A stretch of 40,582 nucleotides of DNA from Candidatus Intestinimonas merdavium (GTDB lineage: Bacteria; Bacillota; Clostridia; Oscillospirales; Oscillospiraceae): positions 1 to 40,582 of the forward strand of contig DXCX01000014.1 of NCBI GenBank assembly GCA_019115785.1, written 5' to 3'. Shown one piece after another: positions 34,262 through 40,582 of the stretch; positions within the stretch are counted from its first letter, which is position 1, and each line of letters begins with the position of its first letter. The notes under the pieces were generated by a model. That model saw only the letters and a program-made list of their open reading frames with translations. It was not told the origin of the DNA and ran no database searches. The position numbers and the translations under genes were made by a program.

Positions 34262-34392
34262 AGCTATTGGACAAGCCCTAATTACCATGTTACATTGAAA
34301 CCCGGAAAGACCCTCAACGGCTGACCCTTGGCGCAAATCCGAAAGAGAAAAGCATCATGTGAGGACTTTGGAAGAGAGGTGTAGGTACAGCT

Positions 34393-34908
34393 ATGGCATG
34401 GCAAGTATTCGATGGGCGAAGCCCAGTAATCGGCGAAGGCACTTATGTGCACCCTGACGCAACGTTGATTGGGGATGTTGTGATTGGAAAAGGGTGCTTC
34501 ATTGGTCCTGGGGCACGATTACGGGGAGACTGGGGCTCTATCCGCATCGGTGACAACTGTAACATACAAGATAACTGCGTCATACATGCTCAGCCTGGAA
34601 AAGGAACTGTTGTGGGAAACCGCTGTCACATTGCGCACAGCACGATTCTCCACGGTCCTGTTCTGGAGGAAGAAGTATTTGTAGGGATGGGCTGCATCGT
34701 AATGGATGATGCAATTTTGAAAAAGCGGTGCTGTTTGGCAGCTGGAACCCTGGTCCTTGCCGGACAAACCATTTCCGAAAACACGTTGGCCATGGGCCAC
34801 CCCTCTAAAGAAGTCAAGCAGATCTCCGACAAAATGCGTGATACCTTGGAGTGGGCACGGGAACAATACATCGCTCTTCCGGCGCGCTATTTAAAAGAAG
34901 AAAAGTAA
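34393..34908 (+). CDS. Gamma-carbonic-anhydrase/CaiE-like hexapeptide-repeat protein
   Basis: A 171-residue left-handed beta-helix protein with hexapeptide repeats (VHPDATLIGDVVIGKGCFIGPGA). Metal ligands of gamma-CA-type trimers are present: His65 (CVIHAQ), and His82 and His87 (IAHSTILHG). The C-terminal helix includes MRDTLEWAREQYIALPARY. Relatives include YrdA, PaaY and CaiE. CaiE sits in the carnitine operon beside a CoA-transferase, an acyl-CoA dehydrogenase and a crotonase, the same neighbours as here. It may be a thioesterase or help CoA metabolism; real carbonic anhydrase activity is not certain. Confidence 0.86.
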   Translation: MAWQVFDGRSPVIGEGTYVHPDATLIGDVVIGKGCFIGPGARLRGDWGSIRIGDNCNIQDNCVIHAQPGKGTVVGNRCHIAHSTILHGPVLEEEVFVGMGCIVMDDAILKKRCCLAAGTLVLAGQTISENTLAMGHPSKEVKQISDKMRDTLEWAREQYIALPARYLKEEK

Positions 34909-35045
34909 ATTATTTTGGAGCTTCATTGAATTTTTTATAAATATATAGTACCACACGCCGTATAAATATGGCAAGAATTTGTTTGCGCCGCATTTGAAGG
35001 AATGTTTGATTTCTGCCACCCCACTGCTACTGAGGAGGTATGCGC

Positions 35046-36332
35046 ATGTTTTGGTTGCTGTTGGCTATTATTTTGATGATCGTACTCATCTTTTTCCGCG
35101 TCAATATTCTCATTACTGCACCGATTGTCAGCATTTTTCTCTGTCTGGTCAGCGGCCTGGATGTTGTGGATACGATGGCATCCGGATTCATGGTTTCCTT
35201 TGCTACGTTTGCCCAGAATAACTTCCTGATCTTTGCCTCCAGCGCCCTTTTTGCAAAGGTCATGCAGGACACCGGCATGGCCGCATCCATCGCCAAGGGA
35301 ATCTCTCAAAAGCTAGGTGCCCATCTGGCCGTTTTCTGTGTGTTTGTGGTCAGCGCCATTCTGACCTACGGCGGTGTGAGTCTCTTTGTGGTCGTCTTTG
35401 TGATCTACCCGGTGGCCCTCCAGCTTTTCAAAGAAGCAAACATCACCCGCAGCCTGATCCCAGGCGCAATCGCGGCAGGAGCATTTACCTTTGCCGCCTT
35501 CTGCCTGCCCGGCTCCCCTCAGGCGGGCCCCATCATTGCCACACAGTACTTGGGTACTGACCTGATGGTCATGCCAGTCCTGGGCATTGTCTGCGCCCTG
35601 TTCATGTTTGTCATTGACATTCTTTACTTCCACTGGGTGCTCAAGCGGAGCCGCAAAGCGGGGCGCGGCTTTGAAAGCGATCCCGCCATTGAGGAGGAGA
35701 TCAAGCGCATCGAGCAGCTCACCCTTCCCAATGTGTGGCTCTCCGTCCTTCCCATTGTGGTGGTCGTGATTACCGTGAACTTTATCAAGCTTCCGGTCTA
35801 CTACTGTATGGCCATTGGCGTGGTGATCTCCATGGCGTTTGGATGGAAGAACATCCCGGACAAGCTGGAGACACTCAACAGCGGCGTGGAGAGCGCCATT
35901 TTTGCCCTCATTAACACCTGTGCCGCCAACGGCTTTGGCGGCGTGGCACAGCAGACCCAGGGTTTTGCTGACCTGGTGGAGATCATGACCACCACCACCG
36001 TGCTCCCGCCGCTGCTCAGCATCGGTATTGCCACGACCCTGATCGCCGGCGCCTGCGGCTCCGGTACTGGCGGCCTTGGCATCGCGGTGTCCACCCTCGG
36101 TCCCATCTACTTGGATATGGGCATCAACCCCGGTCTCATCCACCGGATCGCCTGTGTCTCCTGCTGCGGCCTGGACAGCCTTCCCCACAACGGCGCCGTG
36201 GTGACCCTGCTAAAGTATACCGGCATCAGCCACAAGGACGGTTATATCCACATCGGCGTGACCACGGTGATCGTCCCGCTCCTTACCCTGGCGCTCATGG
36301 TTTTCCTGGGCGCTATCGGACTGACATTCTGA
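35046..36332 (+). CDS. GntP/CitMHS-type carboxylate permease
   Basis: A 428-residue, about 12-helix transporter of the ion-transporter superfamily. The first helices (FWLLLAIILMIVLIFF, NILITAPIVSIFLCLVSGL) and motifs such as CLPGSPQAGPIIATQYLG, ACGSGTGGLGIAVSTLGP and GLDSLPHNGAVVTLL resemble GntP-family gluconate and D-3-hydroxybutyrate permeases. The start chosen is ATG 35046, which is 7 bp after GAGGAGG; ATG 35040 touches the Shine-Dalgarno. In this context it should import the acid handled by the downstream CoA genes, for instance a 3-hydroxy or 2-enoic acid. Confidence 0.85.
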   Translation: MFWLLLAIILMIVLIFFRVNILITAPIVSIFLCLVSGLDVVDTMASGFMVSFATFAQNNFLIFASSALFAKVMQDTGMAASIAKGISQKLGAHLAVFCVFVVSAILTYGGVSLFVVVFVIYPVALQLFKEANITRSLIPGAIAAGAFTFAAFCLPGSPQAGPIIATQYLGTDLMVMPVLGIVCALFMFVIDILYFHWVLKRSRKAGRGFESDPAIEEEIKRIEQLTLPNVWLSVLPIVVVVITVNFIKLPVYYCMAIGVVISMAFGWKNIPDKLETLNSGVESAIFALINTCAANGFGGVAQQTQGFADLVEIMTTTTVLPPLLSIGIATTLIAGACGSGTGGLGIAVSTLGPIYLDMGINPGLIHRIACVSCCGLDSLPHNGAVVTLLKYTGISHKDGYIHIGVTTVIVPLLTLALMVFLGAIGLTF

Positions 36333-36353
36333 TGGGTTTTACTCACGCAATGA

Positions 36354-36377
36354 TTAAAATGTAGATTTACATTTTAA
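36354..36377. promoter_or_regulatory. Perfect 10-bp palindromic operator ahead of the acyl-CoA dehydrogenase gene
   Basis: The arm TTAAAATGTA (36354-36363), spacer GATT, and the exact complement TACATTTTAA (36368-36377) lie between the permease stop and the Shine-Dalgarno AGGAGG (36394-36399). It looks like a dimer-binding operator. It is not a terminator, since no T run follows. It is unlike the consensus of Rex, Crp/Fnr or LexA. Confidence 0.55.
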
Positions 36378-36407
36378 ATGAAAAATTTATTTTAGGAGGT
36401 CATTTGT

Positions 36408-37568
36408 ATGTCTGCTTACACTGATTTCATGCTGGGCGAGGAAATTATTGGTATTCGTGACTTGGCGAGAGATTTTGCCGATAAGGAAGTGGCCCCGACC
36501 GCCATTGAGATGGACCAGAAGCATGAGTTTCCTCTTGCCCAGATGAAAAAGATGGGCGAGATGGGACTGCTGGGCTCCCTCATTCCCGAGGAATACGGCG
36601 GCACCGCGCTGGGCTGCCTGGCCAATGCCGTCATCATTGAGCAGATGGGACGCCACAGCGGCACCTTGGCGCTGTGTGTGGATGCCCACTGTTCCCTGGG
36701 CATGGTCCCCCTGATGGCCGGCGGCAGCGACGAGCAGAAGAGAAAGTATCTGGTTCCAGCCGTGACCGCCAGTGAGATCCTTTCCTTTGGCCTCACGGAG
36801 CCCCAGTCCGGTTCCGATGCCGGCGGTACCAAGACCTCCGCTGTGCTGGATGGCGACGAGTGGGTCATCAACGGCTCCAAGAGCTGGATCACCAACGCCG
36901 GCTATGCCGATACATACCTGGTGGCCTGTAAGACCGACCTGTCCGCCAAGGGCAGCAAGGGCATCAGCCTGATCATCGTCCGCAAGGGCACCCCCGGCTT
37001 CGAGATCGGCAAGCCCGAGCAGAAGCTCTCTGTGAGAGGCTCCAGCACCTGCCAGCTCTTCTTCTCCGACTGCCGGGTCCCCAAGGAGAATCTGGTGGGT
37101 GAGCTCAACCACGGCCTGCCTCTGTTCATGAAGGGCCTGGACGAAGGACGTATCGCCATCTCCGCCTGCTCTGTCGGTATGGCCCAGGGCGCCACCGAGC
37201 GTGCCGTTCGCTACGCCAAGAACCGTATGGCCTTTGGCCGCCCCATCACGGATTTCCAGGGTGTCTCCTTCCAGCTGGCCGAAATGGAGATGGAGGTCAA
37301 TGTGGCCCGGACTATGCTTTACAATGTGGCAAAGCTGGCCGATGCGAAGCTTCCCTTCTCCAAGGAAGCCGCTATGCTGAAGCTTTACGCCTCCGAGATG
37401 TGCGACCGCGTGTGCTGGAAGGCCATTCAGGTCATGGGCGGCAACGGCATCAGCGAGGAGTATGAGGTGGAGCGCTTCTACCGCGACAATAAGCTCAACA
37501 CCATCGGCGAAGGAACCTCCGAAATCAATAAGCTGGTTATTTCCCGTCACCTGCTTAACGAGTATTGA
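36408..37568 (+). CDS. Acyl-CoA dehydrogenase (butyryl-CoA dehydrogenase type)
   Basis: A 386-residue flavoprotein reducing 2-enoyl-CoA, or oxidising acyl-CoA, with Etf as partner. Family motifs: GLTEPQSGSDAGG with the FAD-contacting residues, SWITNAGYAD, the C-terminal QVMGGNGISEEYEVER, and catalytic Glu368 in IGEGTSEINK. In most short-chain enzymes that segment is IYEGTSEI; the Gly before the Glu is a small deviation. AGGAGG precedes the ATG, and a palindrome lies just upstream. With the CoA-transferase, crotonase and etfB genes downstream it probably makes a saturated acid from an enoyl-CoA. Confidence 0.93.
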   Translation: MSAYTDFMLGEEIIGIRDLARDFADKEVAPTAIEMDQKHEFPLAQMKKMGEMGLLGSLIPEEYGGTALGCLANAVIIEQMGRHSGTLALCVDAHCSLGMVPLMAGGSDEQKRKYLVPAVTASEILSFGLTEPQSGSDAGGTKTSAVLDGDEWVINGSKSWITNAGYADTYLVACKTDLSAKGSKGISLIIVRKGTPGFEIGKPEQKLSVRGSSTCQLFFSDCRVPKENLVGELNHGLPLFMKGLDEGRIAISACSVGMAQGATERAVRYAKNRMAFGRPITDFQGVSFQLAEMEMEVNVARTMLYNVAKLADAKLPFSKEAAMLKLYASEMCDRVCWKAIQVMGGNGISEEYEVERFYRDNKLNTIGEGTSEINKLVISRHLLNEY

Positions 37569-37610
37569 TCTGTCCCCCTAGCGGTTCTATCCGTTTGGGA
37601 CGAACGGCTT

Positions 37611-37646
37611 GCGGGGGGATCACAAGAGTCGTTGTGATCCCCCCGC
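37611..37646 (+). terminator. Strong hairpin after the acyl-CoA dehydrogenase gene
   Basis: A 15 bp perfect stem, GCGGGGGGATCACAA (37611-37625) with its complement (37632-37646). Only a weak CCCTTTG tract follows, so it may be a partial terminator or an mRNA 3' end stabiliser within the cluster. Confidence 0.65.
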
Positions 37647-37692
37647 ACCCTTTGTACGACATATTTTCTGACATCCGCCGCGGGAGCGCACT

Positions 37693-37742
37693 GCCGTGTA
37701 AGGCGTTCTAATATCTGTGCTCGCGCTTTACACGACAGCGGC
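37693..37742. other. Second hairpin in the 310-bp gap before the CoA-transferase gene
   Basis: GTGTAAGGCG (37696-37705) pairs with CGCTTTACAC (37724-37733, one G.U), and outer GCCG/CGGC extend it. No T run follows. The remaining gap sequence (37743-37860) is C-rich and shows no gene. Confidence 0.4.
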
Positions 37743-37877
37743 CTAGTCCCCCCTCCCCACCACTTACCCATCACTGCTTCCCACTTGGCTGCGCCCCCAA
37801 TCCCCCTATCACACGGTAAAGCGGCTGTGTCGGACACTCCTTACAGGTTGAATGAAAACGAGAGGAAGTGGTTAAGC

Positions 37878-39437
37878 ATGTACCAGGTCATAACAGGTCA
37901 GCAGGCTGCCAATCTGGTCAAAGATGGCAGCACAGTGGTATCAACAGGATTTATAGGCTCCAGCTTTCCTGAATACGTTATCTCGTCCATAGAAAAGAGC
38001 TTTTTGGAGACGGGACACCCGGCAGGACTCACCGTCTCCTGCAGTGCCGGTATCGGAGACCACGGAAGCCGGGGCTTCAGCCATTTTGGCCATGAGGGCC
38101 TGGTCAGCCGTGCGATATGTGGGCACTATGATCTGTGCCCTGAGCTGCAAAAGCTGGTAGACGGCAACAAATTGGCCGGATATTTGATGCCCCAGGGTAC
38201 GCTGACCGAGCTTTATCGTGAGATCGGCAGCGGCCGGCCGGGCGTCATCACCAAGATCGGACTGCGCACCTTTGCCGACCCCCGACTGGAAGGGGGACGG
38301 TGCAATGAAAAGGCAACCGAGTCGCTGATCGAGCTGATCACGCTGGACGGAGAGGAGTATCTCTGGTACAAGTCCTTCCCGGTGGATGTGGGCATCATCC
38401 GGGGCACCTCGGTGGATGAAAACGGCAACCTCACCATTGAAAAAGAGAGCACCCGTATGGATCAGCTGGCGGTGGCCCAGGCGGCCAAGCACTGCGGCGG
38501 GATCGTCATTGCCCAGGTGGAGCGCATCGTCAGCAATGGCTCTCTCAATCCGCGGGATGTGCTGGTGCCCGGCATTCTCATCGACTACGTGGTGATCTCC
38601 CCGCCGGAGATGCATTGTCAGGACTACTCCGGTCAGGGATACAACGCTGCCCTGGCCCATGAGTTCCGGATTCCGGTCAAAAGCCTGCCTCCCCTGGAAA
38701 TGTCTGAACGGAAGATCATCGCCAGGCGCTCGGCTATGGAACTCATCTCCGGAGGCGTGACCAATCTGGGCATCGGCATGCCGGAGGGCATCTCCAGTGT
38801 GACTGTGGAGGAGGGTGTCTCCAACGAAATCATCATGTCCGTGGAGAGCGGACACATCGGCGGCGTTCCCGCCGCCGGCTTGAGCTTTGGCGGGTGCTAC
38901 AATTCGGAATATGTCTCTGATATGACGCGCCAGTTTGATTTCTATGACGGCGGCGGTCTGGACATCGGCTTCCTGGGCGCCGCCGAGGTGGATGGCAGCG
39001 GCAACGTCAACGTCAGCAAATTCAAAAAGACTGTGGGTCCCGGTGGGTTCATCAACATTGCCCAGTCCACAAAAAATATGGTCTTCTGCGGGACTCTGAC
39101 CGCCGGCGGTCTGAAGGTAGCGGTGCAGGACAACAAGCTGATCATTGTTCAGGAAGGCAGAAACAAAAAGTTTGTAAAGAAGGTCCAGCAGGTCACCTTC
39201 AGCGGGGACTACGCCAAGGAGAGTGGCCAAAAGGTTCTCTATGTCACAGAGCGGGCCGTATTTGAGCTGACGGAAAAGGGTGTCACCCTGGTGGAAATCG
39301 CCCCCGGCATCGACCTTCAGACGCAGATCCTGGACCAGGTGGAATTCCCCGTGGCCGTCTCCCCTGACCTCAGAGAGATGGACGCCCGGATCTTCGGCCA
39401 GGGCCCCATGGGACTGAAACTGAAAGAAAGGCTGTGA
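37878..39437 (+). CDS. Family I CoA-transferase, fused alpha/beta subunits (Pct/YdiF type)
   Basis: A 519-residue enzyme moving CoA between acyl-CoA and a free acid. The N-terminal half is the alpha-type domain (VISSIEKSFLETGHPAGLTV, GLVSRAICGHY, LAGYLMPQGTL), the C-terminal half the beta-type with the catalytic glutamate Glu323 in SVESGHIGG and GLGIGMPEGI-like NLGIGMPEGI. Propionate- and acetoacetate-CoA transferases share this layout. The start chosen is ATG 37878, matching the family N-terminus; the frame extends to 37785 in sequence that does not resemble it. AGAGGA lies 12 bp upstream. The crotonase gene overlaps or abuts its stop. Confidence 0.93.
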   Translation: MYQVITGQQAANLVKDGSTVVSTGFIGSSFPEYVISSIEKSFLETGHPAGLTVSCSAGIGDHGSRGFSHFGHEGLVSRAICGHYDLCPELQKLVDGNKLAGYLMPQGTLTELYREIGSGRPGVITKIGLRTFADPRLEGGRCNEKATESLIELITLDGEEYLWYKSFPVDVGIIRGTSVDENGNLTIEKESTRMDQLAVAQAAKHCGGIVIAQVERIVSNGSLNPRDVLVPGILIDYVVISPPEMHCQDYSGQGYNAALAHEFRIPVKSLPPLEMSERKIIARRSAMELISGGVTNLGIGMPEGISSVTVEEGVSNEIIMSVESGHIGGVPAAGLSFGGCYNSEYVSDMTRQFDFYDGGGLDIGFLGAAEVDGSGNVNVSKFKKTVGPGGFINIAQSTKNMVFCGTLTAGGLKVAVQDNKLIIVQEGRNKKFVKKVQQVTFSGDYAKESGQKVLYVTERAVFELTEKGVTLVEIAPGIDLQTQILDQVEFPVAVSPDLREMDARIFGQGPMGLKLKERL

Positions 39438-39445
39438 AGCTATCT

Positions 39446-40255
39446 ATGAAGCAGTATGAATTTTTCCGTGTTACCCTGGAAGACCATATCGCCACCATCA
39501 CCATCTCCCGGCCCAAGGCCCTCAACGCACTGAGTACGGCGGTGGTCACGGAGCTGGAAACCGTCATCGAGGATGTGTCGGCGATGGACGACGCCTGGGT
39601 GGTCATCTTTACCGGAGATGGAGACAAGGCCTTTGTCGCCGGCGGAGACATCAAAGAGATGTACACCATGAATCCGGATCAGGGCGTGGCCTATTCCAAG
39701 CTGGGTACCCGCGTGCTCTACAAGATCGAGAACATGCCGCAGCCCACCATCGCGGCGGTAAATGGCTTTGCCCTGGGCGGCGGAACAGAAATCGCCATGG
39801 CCTTTGATATTCGCATTGCCTCTTCCAAGGCGGTGTTTGGACAGCCGGAGACCGGACTGGGCATCATCCCCGGTTTTGCGGGCACCCAGCGGCTGCCCAG
39901 GCTGGTGGGCAAGGGTATGGCCAAGATGCTGATCTATTCCTCCATGCGTATCAAAGCGGATGAGGCGTACCGAATCGGCCTTGTCCAAAAGGTAGTGCCT
40001 CCTGAGGACCTCATGGACGAGGCCAGAGCGCTGGCCAAGCAGATCGCCTCTTGCAGCCCCAATGCCGTGCGTCTCGCCAAGGCCGCCATCAACCAGGGGC
40101 TGGAGATGGACCTGTGGTCAGGCAATGTCTATGAATCCCATGTGTTTGGTCTCTGCTTTACCAACTCTGACCAGACCGAAGGCATGCGTGCCTTTGTGGA
40201 AAAGGATAAGGCCGTTTTCAACGGAAAGCCTCTTCCCAAAGGAGAGCCGCAGTAA
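39446..40255 (+). CDS. Enoyl-CoA hydratase/isomerase (crotonase) family protein
   Basis: A 269-residue crotonase. The oxyanion-hole segments are KAFVAGGDIKEM and VNGFALGGGTE. Both glutamates used by true hydratases are present, Glu115 (GGGTEIAMAFD) and Glu135 (FGQPETGLGIIPG). It probably interconverts 3-hydroxyacyl-CoA and 2-enoyl-CoA. ATG 39446 fits the family N-terminus; GTG 39434, overlapping the CoA-transferase stop as GTGA, would add four residues and is an alternative. The Shine-Dalgarno is poor for either, so translation is probably coupled to the upstream gene. Confidence 0.93.
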   Translation: MKQYEFFRVTLEDHIATITISRPKALNALSTAVVTELETVIEDVSAMDDAWVVIFTGDGDKAFVAGGDIKEMYTMNPDQGVAYSKLGTRVLYKIENMPQPTIAAVNGFALGGGTEIAMAFDIRIASSKAVFGQPETGLGIIPGFAGTQRLPRLVGKGMAKMLIYSSMRIKADEAYRIGLVQKVVPPEDLMDEARALAKQIASCSPNAVRLAKAAINQGLEMDLWSGNVYESHVFGLCFTNSDQTEGMRAFVEKDKAVFNGKPLPKGEPQ

Positions 40256-40333
40256 GCTCCGTCCCCTCCCCGCCCAATGTAGTCGGGGAGACAGTTGATT
40301 TTCCCTGCGCTGACCACCAAGATGCCCCCCCTA

Positions 40334-40380
40334 ACTGGGGCATCCGTTTCTCCGTAGACGGGTGCCCCAGTTTTATTTTT
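40334..40380 (+). terminator. Terminator between the crotonase gene and etfB
   Basis: ACTGGGGCATCCGT (40334-40347) pairs with ACGGGTGCCCCAGT (40358-40371, one G.U), followed by TTTTATTTTT. An alternative smaller stem, GATGCCCC with GGGGCATC (40321-40344), competes with its left arm, so a switchable structure is conceivable. Confidence 0.85.
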
Positions 40381-40436
40381 ATCGTTGCCAAATAACGTAC
40401 AATTTTATGTTCTTACTGACATAGGAGGAAACAGAA

Positions 40437-40582
40437 ATGAACATGCTTGTCTGCGTCAAGCAGGTGCCGGATACGACCGAAATCAAGATCGATCCGGTAA
40501 AGAACACCTTGATCCGCGAAGGCGTGCCCAGCATCGTCAATCCCTTTGACGGCTATGCTCTGGAGGCGGCCGCCCGGATCAA
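40437..40582 (+). CDS. etfB: Electron transfer flavoprotein beta subunit, 3' end outside window
   Basis: The first about 48 codons of an EtfB. MNMLVCVKQVPDTTEIKIDP is the classic start, then NPFDGYALEAAARI. AGGAGG is 8 bp before the ATG. EtfB with EtfA passes electrons to or from acyl-CoA dehydrogenase, and in butyrate formers bifurcates electrons between crotonyl-CoA and ferredoxin. It is separated from the crotonase gene by a terminator, so it may have its own promoter in 40381-40420, though I see no clear one. Confidence 0.93.
   Translation, partial: MNMLVCVKQVPDTTEIKIDPVKNTLIREGVPSIVNPFDGYALEAAARI

Noticed and set aside
37785-37877. Longer N-terminus for the CoA-transferase
   Set aside because: The extra 31 residues are unlike the family, begin without a Shine-Dalgarno and read through the C-rich gap.

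Overview
The window reads as chromosome from a GC-rich, anaerobic, spore-forming Firmicute. An Oscillospiraceae-type gut bacterium (Flavonifractor / Intestinimonas / Lawsonibacter-like) is my inference from gene content and codon use; no rRNA or species marker is present. Supporting genes are a YtvI-type AI-2E protein, a DUF896 protein, YlmH, a Gram-positive-type LexA with an SOS box, FakB/DegV, and a butyrate-type acyl-CoA dehydrogenase / CoA-transferase / crotonase / Etf set. Shine-Dalgarno sequences are strong and genes commonly overlap by 1-10 bases.

Layout. 1-2462: the 3' end of a degV gene, a structured repeat element that duplicates the degV 3' end, and a ytvI-like gene. 2597-4982: an HtrA-type protease, a decayed IS3-family end, and an AT-rich lipoprotein gene. 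5116-6514 (minus): lexA, an O6-alkylguanine methyltransferase gene and a small membrane protein gene, apparently one SOS-controlled operon. 6548-10911 (plus): marR plus a heterodimeric ABC exporter, with the promoter overlapped by a palindrome. 15235-10942 (minus): a five-gene operon of ABC exporter, ybaK, ylmH, DUF896 gene and MBL hydrolase, ending in a strong terminator. 15247-18358 (plus): AEC transporter, HD hydrolase and MATE exporter, from a promoter back to back with the previous one. 18429-19805 (minus): a small Cys/Trp-rich secreted protein, an N-terminally truncated ECF sigma gene and an RsgI-like anti-sigma gene. 20054-27082 (plus): lipoprotein, shikimate-kinase-like protein, DEAD-box helicase, mnmG, a second copy of the structured repeat element, mnmA and an MBL hydrolase. 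27225-30350 (plus): a zinc-ribbon/LRR membrane protein and an SPFH/zinc-ribbon protein. 30550-32373 (minus): typA. 32751-32827: tRNA-Arg(CCT).

Downstream of the tRNA the DNA becomes more AT-rich and carries a divergent LysR gene followed by a catabolic run: gamma-carbonic-anhydrase/CaiE-like hexapeptide protein, GntP-type carboxylate permease, acyl-CoA dehydrogenase, family I CoA-transferase, enoyl-CoA hydratase and the start of etfB. Together these could import a short hydroxy- or unsaturated acid, charge it with CoA, dehydrate it and reduce it through Etf.

The most unusual signal is the pair of structured elements at about 820-967 and 24871-25010. Each lies just after a stop codon. Each has five hairpins, with two near-identical stretches and stems that covary. 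Each is bracketed by an imperfect 80-88 bp direct repeat holding the last 17-19 codons of the host gene, its stop codon and 26-28 bp beyond. The repeat period is exactly 228 bp at both sites although the repeated sequences are unrelated. I do not recognise this element family.
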